This document shows positions 1 through 6,586 of a stretch of DNA of 15,313 bases, one piece after another. How positions within the stretch are numbered: the first letter of the stretch is position 1; each line of letters opens with the position of its first letter. The stretch spans positions 1-15,313 of the forward strand of contig CACXFD010000153.1 in NCBI GenBank assembly GCA_902766845.1, written 5' to 3'. The DNA comes from an uncultured Lachnospiraceae bacterium (lineage in GTDB: Bacteria; Bacillota; Clostridia; Lachnospirales; Lachnospiraceae). The notes beneath the pieces were generated by a model. The model was not told where the DNA came from, did no database searches, and worked only from the letters and a program-made list of their open reading frames with translations. A program made the position numbers and the translations under genes.

Positions 1-1
1 G

Positions 2-910
2 AAGATCCTCGAATACCGCACATACAGCAAACTGAAGAGCACCTATGCGGACGGCCTGCAGGCCTTCATCGGCCCGGACGGGCGCATCCACGGGAAGTTC
101 CACCAGATGGTCACGGCCACGTGGCGGCTGTCCTCGTCGGATCCGAACCTGCAGAACATCCCGTTCCGCTTCTCTCTGGGACGGGAATTGCGCAAGGTGT
201 TCCGCGCGCAGGAAGGCTGCGTATTCCTGGACGCGGATTATTCCCAGATCGAGCTGCGCGTGCTCGCGCACATGTCGGGCGATGAGAGCCTGATCGCGGC
301 CTACAACTCCGCGCAGGATATCCACGCGCTGACCGCCTCGCAGGTGTTCCATGTGCCGCTTGAAGACGTGACGCCGGCGCTGCGCCGGAACGCCAAGGCC
401 GTGAACTTCGGCATCGTCTACGGCATCAGCGCCTTTGGCCTGTCGGAAGACCTGTCGATCAGCCGGCAGGAAGCTGCGGACTATATCCGCCAGTATTTCG
501 AGACTTATCCGAGCATCAAGTCCTTCCTGGACGGCCTCGTGAAACAGGGAAAAGACCACGGGTACGTGACCACGATGTACGGCCGGCGCCGTCCCATCCC
601 CGAGCTGTCCTCGAGCAATTTCATGCAGCGTTCGTTCGGGGAGCGCGCGGCCATGAACAGCCCGATCCAGGGCACAGCCGCGGATATCATGAAGATCGCG
701 ATGCTGCGGGTGGACCGCGCGCTGCGCGAGGCGGGCCTGTCCACGAGGATCGTCCTGCAGGTGCACGATGAACTGATTCTCGAGGCGCCGGCCGCGGAAG
801 CGGACGAAGCCGCGAAGATCCTCGGACGTGAGATGAAAGCCGCGGCGCAACTGCGCGTTTCGCTTGAAGCCGACGTCTCGCGCGGCAGCAACTGGTATGA
901 GACGAAGTGA
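2..910 (+). CDS. polA: DNA polymerase I, C-terminal polymerase domain (5' end outside window)
   Basis: This is the last 302 residues of the family A polymerase that fills gaps and removes primers during replication and repair. The frame is open from base 2, so the start and the nuclease domains lie upstream of the window. Visible motifs, numbering from base 2: TATWRLSSSDPNLQNIP near residue 38, motif A DYSQIELR near 79 (catalytic Asp at bases 236-238), the O-helix motif B RRNAKAVNFGIVYG near 128, and motif C QVHDE near 254 (second catalytic Asp at bases 767-769). It ends in TGA. The oddity is Trp (TGG, 122-124) where the family has Gly in TATGRLSS, next to the Arg that contacts the primer terminus. 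The catalytic residues are intact, so I expect a working enzyme unless this Trp is damaging. It is the first visible gene of a same-strand run with coaE and walJ. Confidence 0.97.
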   Translation, partial: KILEYRTYSKLKSTYADGLQAFIGPDGRIHGKFHQMVTATWRLSSSDPNLQNIPFRFSLGRELRKVFRAQEGCVFLDADYSQIELRVLAHMSGDESLIAAYNSAQDIHALTASQVFHVPLEDVTPALRRNAKAVNFGIVYGISAFGLSEDLSISRQEAADYIRQYFETYPSIKSFLDGLVKQGKDHGYVTTMYGRRRPIPELSSSNFMQRSFGERAAMNSPIQGTAADIMKIAMLRVDRALREAGLSTRIVLQVHDELILEAPAAEADEAAKILGREMKAAAQLRVSLEADVSRGSNWYETK

Positions 911-928
911 CCGCCGGCCGTGCTGAGC

Positions 929-992
929 GCGGCCGCACGCGAAGCCGCAGTGGGCCCGTAAGAGAAGCCGCCGCGGCCGCACACGAAACCGC
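929..992 (+). repeat. Imperfect direct repeat in the polA-coaE spacer
   Basis: Two 20-base copies, at 929-948 and 973-992, both begin GCGGCCGCAC and end in CCGC. They differ at only two positions, each G in the first copy and A in the second, and their starts are 44 bases apart. They fill most of the 115-base gap between the polA stop and coaE. No function is evident; they may come from a local duplication in GC-rich spacer DNA. Confidence 0.6.
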
Positions 993-1025
993 TGCGGACC
1001 GAAGACAGATGACGGTAGGATACAG

Positions 1026-1754
1026 ATGGTGAGTTTGATGAAGGAACAGGAGAAGATGCCGTCCCGCATCGTCCTCGGGGTGACCGGGGGCGTAGGAGCC
1101 GGCAAGAGCACGGTGCTGGAGATCCTGGAGCAGGCCCACGGGGCATTACTGATTCGCGCGGACGATATCGGCCACGAGGTCATCGAACCCGGCGCGGTCT
1201 GCTACGAGCAGGTCGTGAACCGGTTCGGACGCGGGATCCTGCGCGCGGACGGGACCATCGACCGCCAGCGACTCTACGGGGCCGCGTATGTGGCGAAAGA
1301 CGGCTTTGACTGTCTGAACGCGATCATCCACCCGGCCGTGCGCCGCGAGGTCGTGCGGCGCATCGAAGAGAGCAACGCCGCGCTGCTGGCCGTCGAAGCG
1401 GCCCTGTTCTACGAGGCGCGGTTCGAGGAGCTCGTGGACGAGGTCTGGTACGTGGACGTGCCGGTGGAAGAGCGGATCCGCCGTCTGGCGGAGAGCCGCG
1501 GTTATGACCGGTCCCGCAGCGAATCGATGATGGCCCGCCAGCTGCCGCGCCATGTCTTTCTGGAGCGCGCCGACGTCGTGATCGATAACGGACAGAGCCT
1601 TGCGTATACCAAGGAGCAGATCGCGCGGCAGATCGCGCGGCTGCGCGCGGAGCGGACCGGAGAGAAGACGGAGCTTTCGGCAGCCGGGGATCCTTCCAGT
1701 GCGGCGGCCCCGTCCGAGAGGCCTTCCGCATCGGCTCCGGAGGACGCGTCATGA
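1026..1754 (+). CDS. coaE: Dephospho-CoA kinase
   Basis: CoaE phosphorylates dephospho-CoA on the ribose 3'-OH with ATP, the last step of coenzyme A synthesis, in the cytoplasm. The P-loop GGVGAGKS lies near residues 20-27. It is followed by the RADDIGHEV substrate segment, the IIHPAVR motif, an ALFYE segment, an Arg-rich lid (RIRRLAESRGYDR) and QLPRHVFLERADVVIDNG, all typical of the family. The product is 242 residues against about 200 usually; the excess is a Ser/Ala/Pro-rich tail after about residue 208 that looks disordered. The start is uncertain: ATG 1026 has AGGA at 1017-1020, while ATG 1056 follows AGGAG at 1048-1052 very closely and would begin right before the P-loop strand. The stop overlaps the next start (ATGA, 1751-1754), which implies translational coupling. 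Confidence 0.95.
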   Translation: MVSLMKEQEKMPSRIVLGVTGGVGAGKSTVLEILEQAHGALLIRADDIGHEVIEPGAVCYEQVVNRFGRGILRADGTIDRQRLYGAAYVAKDGFDCLNAIIHPAVRREVVRRIEESNAALLAVEAALFYEARFEELVDEVWYVDVPVEERIRRLAESRGYDRSRSESMMARQLPRHVFLERADVVIDNGQSLAYTKEQIARQIARLRAERTGEKTELSAAGDPSSAAAPSERPSASAPEDAS

Positions 1755-2545
1755 GGCTCGCTTGTCTGGCCAGCGGGTCCAGCGGAAACAGCATCTACAT
1801 CGGTGACGGGGATACGCACCTGCTGATCGACGCGGGGATCTCGTGCAAGCGGATCTGTCAGGGACTGGCCGGCATCGGAGTGGCGCCGCAGGACCTGTCC
1901 GCCGTGCTGATCACGCATGAACACAGCGATCATATATCGGGCCTGCCGGTCTTCGCGAAAAAGACCGTGGCGCCGCTGTGCAGCGCGCCGGAGACACTCG
2001 GCTGGCTGCGTGAGCACGGCCTGCGCGAGCTGGCACCGGAGCGCTTCCGGGCCGTCCGCGAGGATGAGCCGTTTGCGGTCGGGGACCTGACCGTCACGCC
2101 GATCCGCATCTCGCACGACGCGGTCCATCCGCTGGCGTACCGGATCGACGGGCCCTCCTCGAGCGCCGCTGTCATGACCGATCTCGGCTATTACGATCCG
2201 TATATCGTGCAGCATCTGCAGCAGCTCGACGCGATCCTGATCGAATCGAACCATGACATCCATATGCTGCAGGCCGGCCCGTATCCGTATCCGCTGAAGC
2301 GGCGGATCATGGGAGAAAAGGGCCATCTGTCGAACGAGTCCGCGGGGCAGCTGCTGTCGGAGATCTGCTGCGACCGGCTCAAATACATCGTTCTCGGGCA
2401 TATCAGCCAGGAGAACAACCTGCCGGAGCTCGCGTATGAAGCGGTCCGGCTGGAGATCGATCTGAGCGAGAACGCGTACCGCGCCGCGGATTACGCGATC
2501 AGCGTCGCGCGGCGGGATGTGCCGTCGCCGGTCATCGAATTCTGA
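1751..2545 (+). CDS. walJ: WalJ/YycJ-type metallo-beta-lactamase-fold hydrolase
   Basis: This is a 264-residue cytoplasmic MBL-fold protein of the YycJ/VicX/WalJ group, whose better studied members are exonuclease-like proteins tied to the WalRK regulon or to DNA repair. Motifs seen: SGSSGNS near residue 8, LIDAGIS near 25, the metal-binding THEHSDH at 55-61, ESNHDIHML in the middle, KGHLSNESA, and LGHISQENNLPELA near the C-terminus. All are characteristic of this family. The start codon overlaps the coaE stop by ATGA. Here it sits beside polA and coaE rather than beside a walRK pair, which agrees better with a role in DNA metabolism; that is inference. The exact substrate cannot be read from the sequence. 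The symbol is by family resemblance. Confidence 0.88.
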   Translation: MRLACLASGSSGNSIYIGDGDTHLLIDAGISCKRICQGLAGIGVAPQDLSAVLITHEHSDHISGLPVFAKKTVAPLCSAPETLGWLREHGLRELAPERFRAVREDEPFAVGDLTVTPIRISHDAVHPLAYRIDGPSSSAAVMTDLGYYDPYIVQHLQQLDAILIESNHDIHMLQAGPYPYPLKRRIMGEKGHLSNESAGQLLSEICCDRLKYIVLGHISQENNLPELAYEAVRLEIDLSENAYRAADYAISVARRDVPSPVIEF

Positions 2546-2558
2546 ACGCGGGAGTGCG

Positions 2559-2630
2559 CCCGGCGGCCGGAGACGGAAACAGCCGGGCGGCCGGAGGCGG
2601 AAACGGCCCGGCGGCCGGAAGCGGAACGAT
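2559..2630 (+). repeat. 24-base tandem repeat, three copies
   Basis: Three head-to-tail units occupy 2559-2582, 2583-2606 and 2607-2630. Each carries the core GGCGGCCGGA followed by a GCGGAA-type segment; the third copy has diverged at its end. They fill the first half of the 163-base gap between walJ and the ACT-domain gene. The period is a multiple of three, so one frame reads as Pro-Gly-Gly-Arg repeats, but no start or ribosome site supports translation. Copy number could vary between strains. Confidence 0.75.
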
Positions 2631-2708
2631 CCCGAAAACATGAAACGGAGCCCCTGTCCGGCTGCCCTGCGCGGAAGGCCGGAAACGGAGCGCGGAAAGG
2701 AAACGCAT

Positions 2709-2984
2709 ATGCAGAAGAGAGTCATCATCACGGTCCTCGGAAAAGACACGGTCGGCATCATCGCGCGGATCTGCACGTTCCTGGCGGAGGCGCACATCAA
2801 CATCCTGGACATCTCCCAGACCATCGTGCAGGAGTTCTTCGACATGATCATGATCGTGGATCTGCAGAAGAGCACGCTGCCGTTCGCGGACGTGGCGGAC
2901 GCGCTGGACAGCATCGGGGAGGATTTGGGCGTCCAGGTCAAGTGCCAGGACGAAGAGATCTTCGACAAGATGCACCGCATCTGA
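2709..2984 (+). CDS. ACT-domain protein (UPF0237 family)
   Basis: This 91-residue protein is a single ACT domain, a ligand-binding regulatory fold often responding to amino acids. It opens with a strand and the segment LGKDTVGIIARICTFLAE (near residues 9-26), then NILDISQTIV and a second strand FFDMIMIVDL, and ends in EEIFDKMHRI. This is the pattern of the short stand-alone ACT proteins of Bacillota. I chose ATG 2709 because AAAGGA at 2696-2701 lies 7 bases upstream and the family starts here; the frame is open further up but reads through the tandem repeat. It is followed 16 bases later by the PFL-family gene, its regular neighbour in this phylum, so the two probably act together. Ligand and function are not established. 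Confidence 0.92.
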   Translation: MQKRVIITVLGKDTVGIIARICTFLAEAHINILDISQTIVQEFFDMIMIVDLQKSTLPFADVADALDSIGEDLGVQVKCQDEEIFDKMHRI

Positions 2985-3000
2985 GGCGGAGGTGGAGCCG

Positions 3001-4365
3001 ATGATCAGTAAACGCGAGATCATGGAGACCAACCGCATGATCGAGGAGGAGAACCTCGACGTGCGGACGATCACGCTGGGCATCAGCCTGCTGGACTGCA
3101 TCAGTCCGGACCTGGAGGTGCTCAAGCGGAACATCTATGAAAAGATCACGACCGTCGCGAAGGACCTTGTCGCGACCGGCGAGGAGATCGAAAAGAAATA
3201 CCGGATCCCGATCGTGAACAAGCGCATCTCGGTCACGCCGATCGCGCTCGTGGGCGGGGCGGCCTGCCACACGCCGGAAGATTTCGTGCAGCTCGCGCAG
3301 GTCCTGGACCGGGCCGCCGCGCAGACCGGGGTGAATTTCATCGGCGGCTATTCCGCGCTGGTCAGCAAGAACATGACGGCCGCGGACGAGCTGCTGATCC
3401 GCTCCATCCCGCTGGCCCTGGCCGGCACCGAACGCGTCTGCAGCTCCGTGAACGTGGGCTCCACGAAAGTGGGCCTGAACATGGACGCGGTGCGCCTGAT
3501 GGGGCAGATCATCCGGGAGACCGCGCTGGCCACGCAGGATCACGATTCGCTGGGCTGCGCCAAGCTCGTGGTGTTCTGCAACGCGCCGGATGACAATCCG
3601 TTCATGGCCGGCGCCTTTCACGGCGTCACCGAGGGCGATGCGGTCATCAATGTGGGCGTTTCGGGACCGGGCGTCGTGAAAGTGGCGCTGCAGGAGGCCC
3701 GCGGAAAGGATTTCGAGACGCTCTGCGAGACCATCAAGCGCACGGCCTTCAAGATCACGCGCGTGGGCCAGCTCGTGGGCAAGGAAGCCGCGGAGAAGCT
3801 GGGCGTACCGTTCGGCATCCTGGATCTGTCGCTGGCGCCGACGCCCGCGGTGGGCGATTCGGTGGCGGAGATCCTCGAGGAGATCGGCCTTGAGAGCGTG
3901 GGGGCCCCGGGCACCACGGCCGCTCTGGCCCTGCTGAACGACCAGGTGAAGAAGGGCGGCATCATGGCCGGCTCCTACATCGGCGGCCTGTCCGGCGCGT
4001 TCATCCCGGTCAGCGAAGATAAAGGCATGATCGACGCGGCCGCGCGCGGCGCACTGACGCTCGAAAAACTCGAAGCCATGACCTGCGTCTGCTCGGTAGG
4101 TTTGGACATGATCGCGGTCCCGGGGGACACCTCCGCGGCCACTCTGTCCGGCATCCTGGCCGATGAAGCGGCCATCGGTATGATCAACCAGAAGACCACG
4201 GCCGTGCGCCTGATCCCGGTGATCGGCAAGGGCGTGGGAGAGAGCGCGGTATTCGGCGGCCTGCTGGGCTATGCCCCGATCATGCCGGTCAACACGTTCA
4301 GCTGCGAAGCCTTCATCTCCCGTACCGGCCGCATCCCCGCCCCGGTGCACAGTTTCAAGAACTGA
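3001..4365 (+). CDS. PFL-family protein (UPF0210/DUF711)
   Basis: The product is 454 residues, the usual length of UPF0210 proteins, which resemble part of the pyruvate formate-lyase fold but have no assigned reaction. Typical segments include EIMETNRMIEEENLDVRTIT near the start, TLGISLLDCI, NKRISVTPIALVGG, the stretch FIGGYSALVSKNMT, and TSAATLSGILADEAAIGMIN near the end. ATG 3001 is preferred over the in-frame GTG at 2992, because GGAGGT at 2988-2993 is spaced 7 bases from 3001 and covers the GTG. Partnership with the ACT-domain gene just upstream is conserved in many Bacillota and suggests ligand-dependent control of this protein; the ligand is unknown. A strong terminator follows within 33 bases, closing the run that starts at or before polA. 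Confidence 0.93.
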   Translation: MISKREIMETNRMIEEENLDVRTITLGISLLDCISPDLEVLKRNIYEKITTVAKDLVATGEEIEKKYRIPIVNKRISVTPIALVGGAACHTPEDFVQLAQVLDRAAAQTGVNFIGGYSALVSKNMTAADELLIRSIPLALAGTERVCSSVNVGSTKVGLNMDAVRLMGQIIRETALATQDHDSLGCAKLVVFCNAPDDNPFMAGAFHGVTEGDAVINVGVSGPGVVKVALQEARGKDFETLCETIKRTAFKITRVGQLVGKEAAEKLGVPFGILDLSLAPTPAVGDSVAEILEEIGLESVGAPGTTAALALLNDQVKKGGIMAGSYIGGLSGAFIPVSEDKGMIDAAARGALTLEKLEAMTCVCSVGLDMIAVPGDTSAATLSGILADEAAIGMINQKTTAVRLIPVIGKGVGESAVFGGLLGYAPIMPVNTFSCEAFISRTGRIPAPVHSFKN

Positions 4366-4397
4366 CGCGAAAACAAAGTGAGCCAGCGTCAAAACAT

Positions 4398-4439
4398 AAA
4401 GGCAGTCCCGGAAAGCTTGCTTTCCAGAGACTGCCTTTT
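4398..4439 (+). terminator. Intrinsic terminator after the PFL-family gene
   Basis: A two-part stem is visible. AAAGGCAGTC (4398-4407) pairs with GACTGCCTTT (4429-4438), and inside it GGAAAGC (4410-4416) pairs with GCTTTCC (4419-4425). It ends in a short T run (4435-4438), and A bases upstream make it partly bidirectional. It is placed to end the polA-to-PFL transcript. Confidence 0.85.
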
Positions 4440-4449
4440 GGTTTGACGA

Positions 4450-4546
4450 GCCGGCGAGCGCGTACGCGCTCGCCGGCCCTGCGAAGCAGGGCTGGCGAAG
4501 TCGAGGGACCGGCCCTGCGAAGCAGAAAGGCCGGCCCATGATGGGC
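4450..4546. repeat. Cluster of four adjoining hairpins with an internal direct repeat
   Basis: This 97-base non-coding stretch is almost wholly self-complementary. 4450-4477 is a perfect 28-base palindrome centred on GTAC. 4478-4492 is CCCTGC-GAA-GCAGGG. At 4509-4534, CCGGCC pairs with GGCCGG around CTGC-GAA-GCAG. 4534-4546 is GCCCA-TGA-TGGGC. The 15-mer GGCCCTGCGAAGCAG occurs twice (4475-4489 and 4511-4525). There is no T run, so this is not a plain terminator. It resembles a dispersed palindromic (REP-like) unit lying exactly between the GC-rich operon and the AT-rich island. That reading is inference. Confidence 0.7.
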
Positions 4547-4738
4547 AGGCCTTCGTTTGTAAGGTTTATGCATCCGAGCGTGTACGCACAGCGACGGTGC
4601 GCAGTTCCGGCGCAGACGCGCTGGAAGAAAGATGCTTTTTGGATATACACAATCAAACACTTTGAAACAGTTTGCATAATAGAAGTGGATACGATCGATG
4701 ATTTGTGGTAATTATGTACTGCAAATTTAAAAACACTA
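4547..4738. other. Non-coding stretch, nothing recognised
   Basis: Between the hairpin cluster and the next promoter I see no gene with a ribosome binding site, no RNA gene and no repeat of note. Base composition shifts here from GC-rich to AT-rich, at around 4,620-4,740, marking the left side of the island. One antisense frame crosses it but has no family resemblance. Confidence 0.5.
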
Positions 4739-4767
4739 TTGACATATATCGTCTGTTTTACTATGAT
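4739..4767 (+). promoter_or_regulatory. Sigma-A promoter of the first secreted-protein island
   Basis: TTGACA (4739-4744) and TATGAT (4762-4767) are separated by 17 bases, a near-consensus vegetative promoter. The expected start of transcription near 4774 lies downstream of the ATG at 4770. It therefore excludes that ATG as the start of the following gene and leaves a leader of roughly 26 bases. Confidence 0.85.
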
Positions 4768-4799
4768 TAATGTGTCAGCAAGGAGGGGGAGTATCAAAC

Positions 4800-6005
4800 G
4801 TGGACAAAAAACACTGTAATATAACAGTGACAGTGCGTGTTGCACGAGAAATAATATTCGCCTTTTGTTTTCTGCTTCTAGTACCGTTTCTTCTATCTGC
4901 CTGTTCGCATCATAAAGCGCTGATCCGGTCAGACTTGTCTACAGAAAGGTATGAATCTTATCAGAATAATGCTGTCAATGGGTCACGCATTTCCGAAATA
5001 GATTCTGGCTATTATATGGTCCACATGGTGGATGATGTCGGTTGCTTTTTGTGGTACTTGGAAAAAGAAGGCTCAAATCAATGGATTCCGGTCTGCAGCC
5101 GTCCGGATTGCCTGCATGACAGCTCGGGCTGCAATGCTTATATAGATGAATCATTTGTCATAGGGCTGTATCGGAATAAGGTTTATTATATCCAAGAATC
5201 AGATATGAACACATATATCTGTCAAATGGGAATGGATGGAAATGAGCATAAGGTGCTGTTTGAATTGTTTTCAAAAGAAGAGGCAGAGAGCTCGTTAGGA
5301 GTTTCCTATCAGGGATATTTTCATAAAGACGCTTTTTATGCCGCTGTTGAAGTTGATGTTGGAGGCTCGCGCAGCCGAGAACTTCGTAAAGTATCCCTGA
5401 TTGACGGGAGAGTTCAACGAATTGCCTCACTTCCCAACAATATTGGAAATTCGTTTCAGCTTTATTCTGTAGGAGATGATCGGATTCTGATTTACAATTC
5501 AGGAAGAGAAGTTAGGCCAACCTGGTATCTATATAATGTTGCTACAGATGAGTTTGTTGAACTGGAATTTGAGTGTCCCGGTGTTACATCGTTCTATAGC
5601 GATGATGCTTTCTGCTGCGTCACCGTGCGAGGAGGTGGGTTATATCAGGTCGGAAAACTCTCTGAAAAACCGCGTCTTTTGGTTGACTGGAGTCAAAACG
5701 ATCCTGCTGAAATGATCTGGACAGACGGAAAATATCTTTATTCCGGTATCCTTTCTTATTTGGATCATGATGTCAAGCAACCCGGGGGATTCCTTTCTAT
5801 ATATGATATGGGAGGGACACTGATTCAGACAGTGCAATTGCCTGAAAAAATGATCTATCTATCTGGTACGATAGGTGATCGACTGTTTTTCTGCGTTCAG
5901 GATCAGGAAACAGACGGCCTCTTTGAAGGACCATCTTATTATCTTAGGAAAGATCAGATTGGCAAGGAGAACTGTGGTCTTGTTTCGATTGACTTTCCAA
6001 AGTAA
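4800..6005 (+). CDS. Lipoprotein with Cys/His cluster, probable beta-propeller; unnamed family
   Basis: I do not recognise a named family. From GTG 4800 the product is 401 residues with a lipoprotein signal: basic N-terminus, hydrophobic stretch about 18-32, lipobox LSAC with Cys at 35, so it should be anchored outside the membrane. A motif CSRPDCLHDSSGC (99-111, spacing C-x4-C-x-H-x4-C) looks like a metal or disulfide site. The rest is strand-rich with repeated aromatic and Gly turns, as in propeller-like surface proteins (inference). The GTG start is chosen because the promoter lies at 4739-4767 and AGGAGG at 4781-4786 precedes it by 13 bases, a rather long spacing. It is first in an operon with the small secreted protein 37 bases downstream, and is a paralogue of the anchored protein at 6587. 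Base use is AT-rich, unlike neighbouring housekeeping genes, suggesting transfer. Confidence 0.85.
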   Translation: MDKKHCNITVTVRVAREIIFAFCFLLLVPFLLSACSHHKALIRSDLSTERYESYQNNAVNGSRISEIDSGYYMVHMVDDVGCFLWYLEKEGSNQWIPVCSRPDCLHDSSGCNAYIDESFVIGLYRNKVYYIQESDMNTYICQMGMDGNEHKVLFELFSKEEAESSLGVSYQGYFHKDAFYAAVEVDVGGSRSRELRKVSLIDGRVQRIASLPNNIGNSFQLYSVGDDRILIYNSGREVRPTWYLYNVATDEFVELEFECPGVTSFYSDDAFCCVTVRGGGLYQVGKLSEKPRLLVDWSQNDPAEMIWTDGKYLYSGILSYLDHDVKQPGGFLSIYDMGGTLIQTVQLPEKMIYLSGTIGDRLFFCVQDQETDGLFEGPSYYLRKDQIGKENCGLVSIDFPK

Positions 6006-6042
6006 AGTGAAGTTATAAAAACAATAACGAGAGGAGAAAAGA

Positions 6043-6420
6043 ATGAAGAAGCGACTTGTAGTGATCGTTATTGCAGCAATAATTATACTAACGGCATTGA
6101 GCACGAGGACAGTTGAGGCAAAATCAAGTGCGACGAATTTTTATGTTGGATCGGAATCAGGTACTGTTACGGCGATAATTAACTCAAATTATAGTACAAA
6201 AACAACGTCGACATATTCCCTTACGTCGGCAAAGGTTTGTTCGAGAAATCGGTCATATTATTATGACACCACTGGGCAACTTATGAATCTGACAGATAAA
6301 AAATCCCAAACGGGTGGATACGTTGCAGTCAATCTGACAGTAGAAAGCTATCTGGTAAAGGTTAAGGCTTTGGGTGGCCCTGGCACTACAGAGCTTGTTT
6401 CTGTTACCTGCACAAATTAA
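6043..6420 (+). CDS. Small secreted protein, copy 1; unnamed family
   Basis: The product has 125 residues: a signal peptide MKKRLVVIVIAAIIILTALS with probable signal peptidase I cleavage after VEA (residue 26), then about 99 mature residues rich in Ser, Thr, Tyr and beta-strand pattern. The mature start NFYVGSESGTVTA matches FYIGSDTGTVTA of the protein at 14244, which is also exactly 125 residues; the remainder has diverged strongly. Two cysteines (in AKVCSR and SVTCTN) could pair; only one Cys exists in the other copy. AGGAG at 6032-6036 lies 6 bases before the ATG. It follows the lipoprotein by 37 bases and is closed by a terminator, so the two are probably one transcript. Function is unknown: exported structural, adhesive or antagonistic roles are all open. 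Confidence 0.85.
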   Translation: MKKRLVVIVIAAIIILTALSTRTVEAKSSATNFYVGSESGTVTAIINSNYSTKTTSTYSLTSAKVCSRNRSYYYDTTGQLMNLTDKKSQTGGYVAVNLTVESYLVKVKALGGPGTTELVSVTCTN

Positions 6421-6428
6421 CGCAGAGA

Positions 6429-6463
6429 GCTCCGTACCGGTTCAAACGGCACGGAGTTTTTTT
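6429..6463 (+). terminator. Intrinsic terminator after small secreted protein 1
   Basis: CTCCGT (6430-6435) plus CCG (6437-6439) pair with CGG (6447-6449) plus ACGGAG (6451-6456) across one mismatch, followed by seven T bases (6457-6463). It lies 9 bases after the stop codon and should end the island's first transcript. Confidence 0.88.
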
Positions 6464-6494
6464 GCTTATAGGAGTGTGAAAACTGCTATAAGCA
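6463..6494. repeat. Inverted repeat between terminator and next gene
   Basis: TGCTTATAG (6463-6471) and CTATAAGCA (6486-6494) are perfect complements around a 14-base loop. The left arm begins in the T run of the preceding terminator. It lies upstream of the candidate promoter at 6530 and could be an operator or an insertion scar; nothing else supports either reading. Confidence 0.5.
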
Positions 6495-6529
6495 ATAAAA
6501 CGGAAAAGAATTCGATGGAAACACTTTGA

Positions 6530-6538
6530 TGACATAAT
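6530..6538 (+). promoter_or_regulatory. Possible extended -10 promoter for the anchored paralogue
   Basis: TGACATAAT (6530-6538) fits an extended -10 element. No good -35 is seen at the right distance. It would give a leader of about 43 bases before ATG 6587 and would restart transcription after the terminator at 6429-6463. Confidence 0.4.
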
Positions 6539-6586
6539 TAGCGCGCTTTTTGAAGTGTGCAGCTTCGAAAACAGAAGAAAAACAGA

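Noticed and set aside
929..2630. CRISPR array
   Set aside because: The repeats are either directly tandem or only two copies, with no regular spacers and no cas genes.
2517..2708. Upstream extension of the ACT-domain frame
   Set aside because: The extension overlaps walJ, consists of repeat-encoded Pro/Gly/Arg, and the family start with a good ribosome site is at 2709.
1502..2980. 492-codon antisense frame opposite coaE, walJ and the ACT gene
   Set aside because: It crosses three conserved genes and the tandem repeat; the composition is that of a reverse-complement shadow.
4355..4660. 101-codon antisense frame across the terminator and hairpin cluster
   Set aside because: Its sequence is simply the translation of the palindromes; there is no start signal.
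4770..4799. ATG 4770 as start of the island lipoprotein
   Set aside because: It lies 3 bases after the -10 element and ahead of the expected transcription start, with no ribosome site.
2938..4845. 635-codon antisense frame opposite the PFL-family gene
   Set aside because: It lies opposite a clear conserved gene, is His/Arg/Asp-rich as expected of a shadow in GC-rich DNA, spans a terminator, and has no family resemblance.
6043..6420. Lactococcin 972-type bacteriocin
   Set aside because: Size and signal peptide fit loosely, but I see no family motif, and the nearby ABC permease does not look like the usual bacteriocin-associated membrane protein and is separated by the dtd-tmcAL operon.
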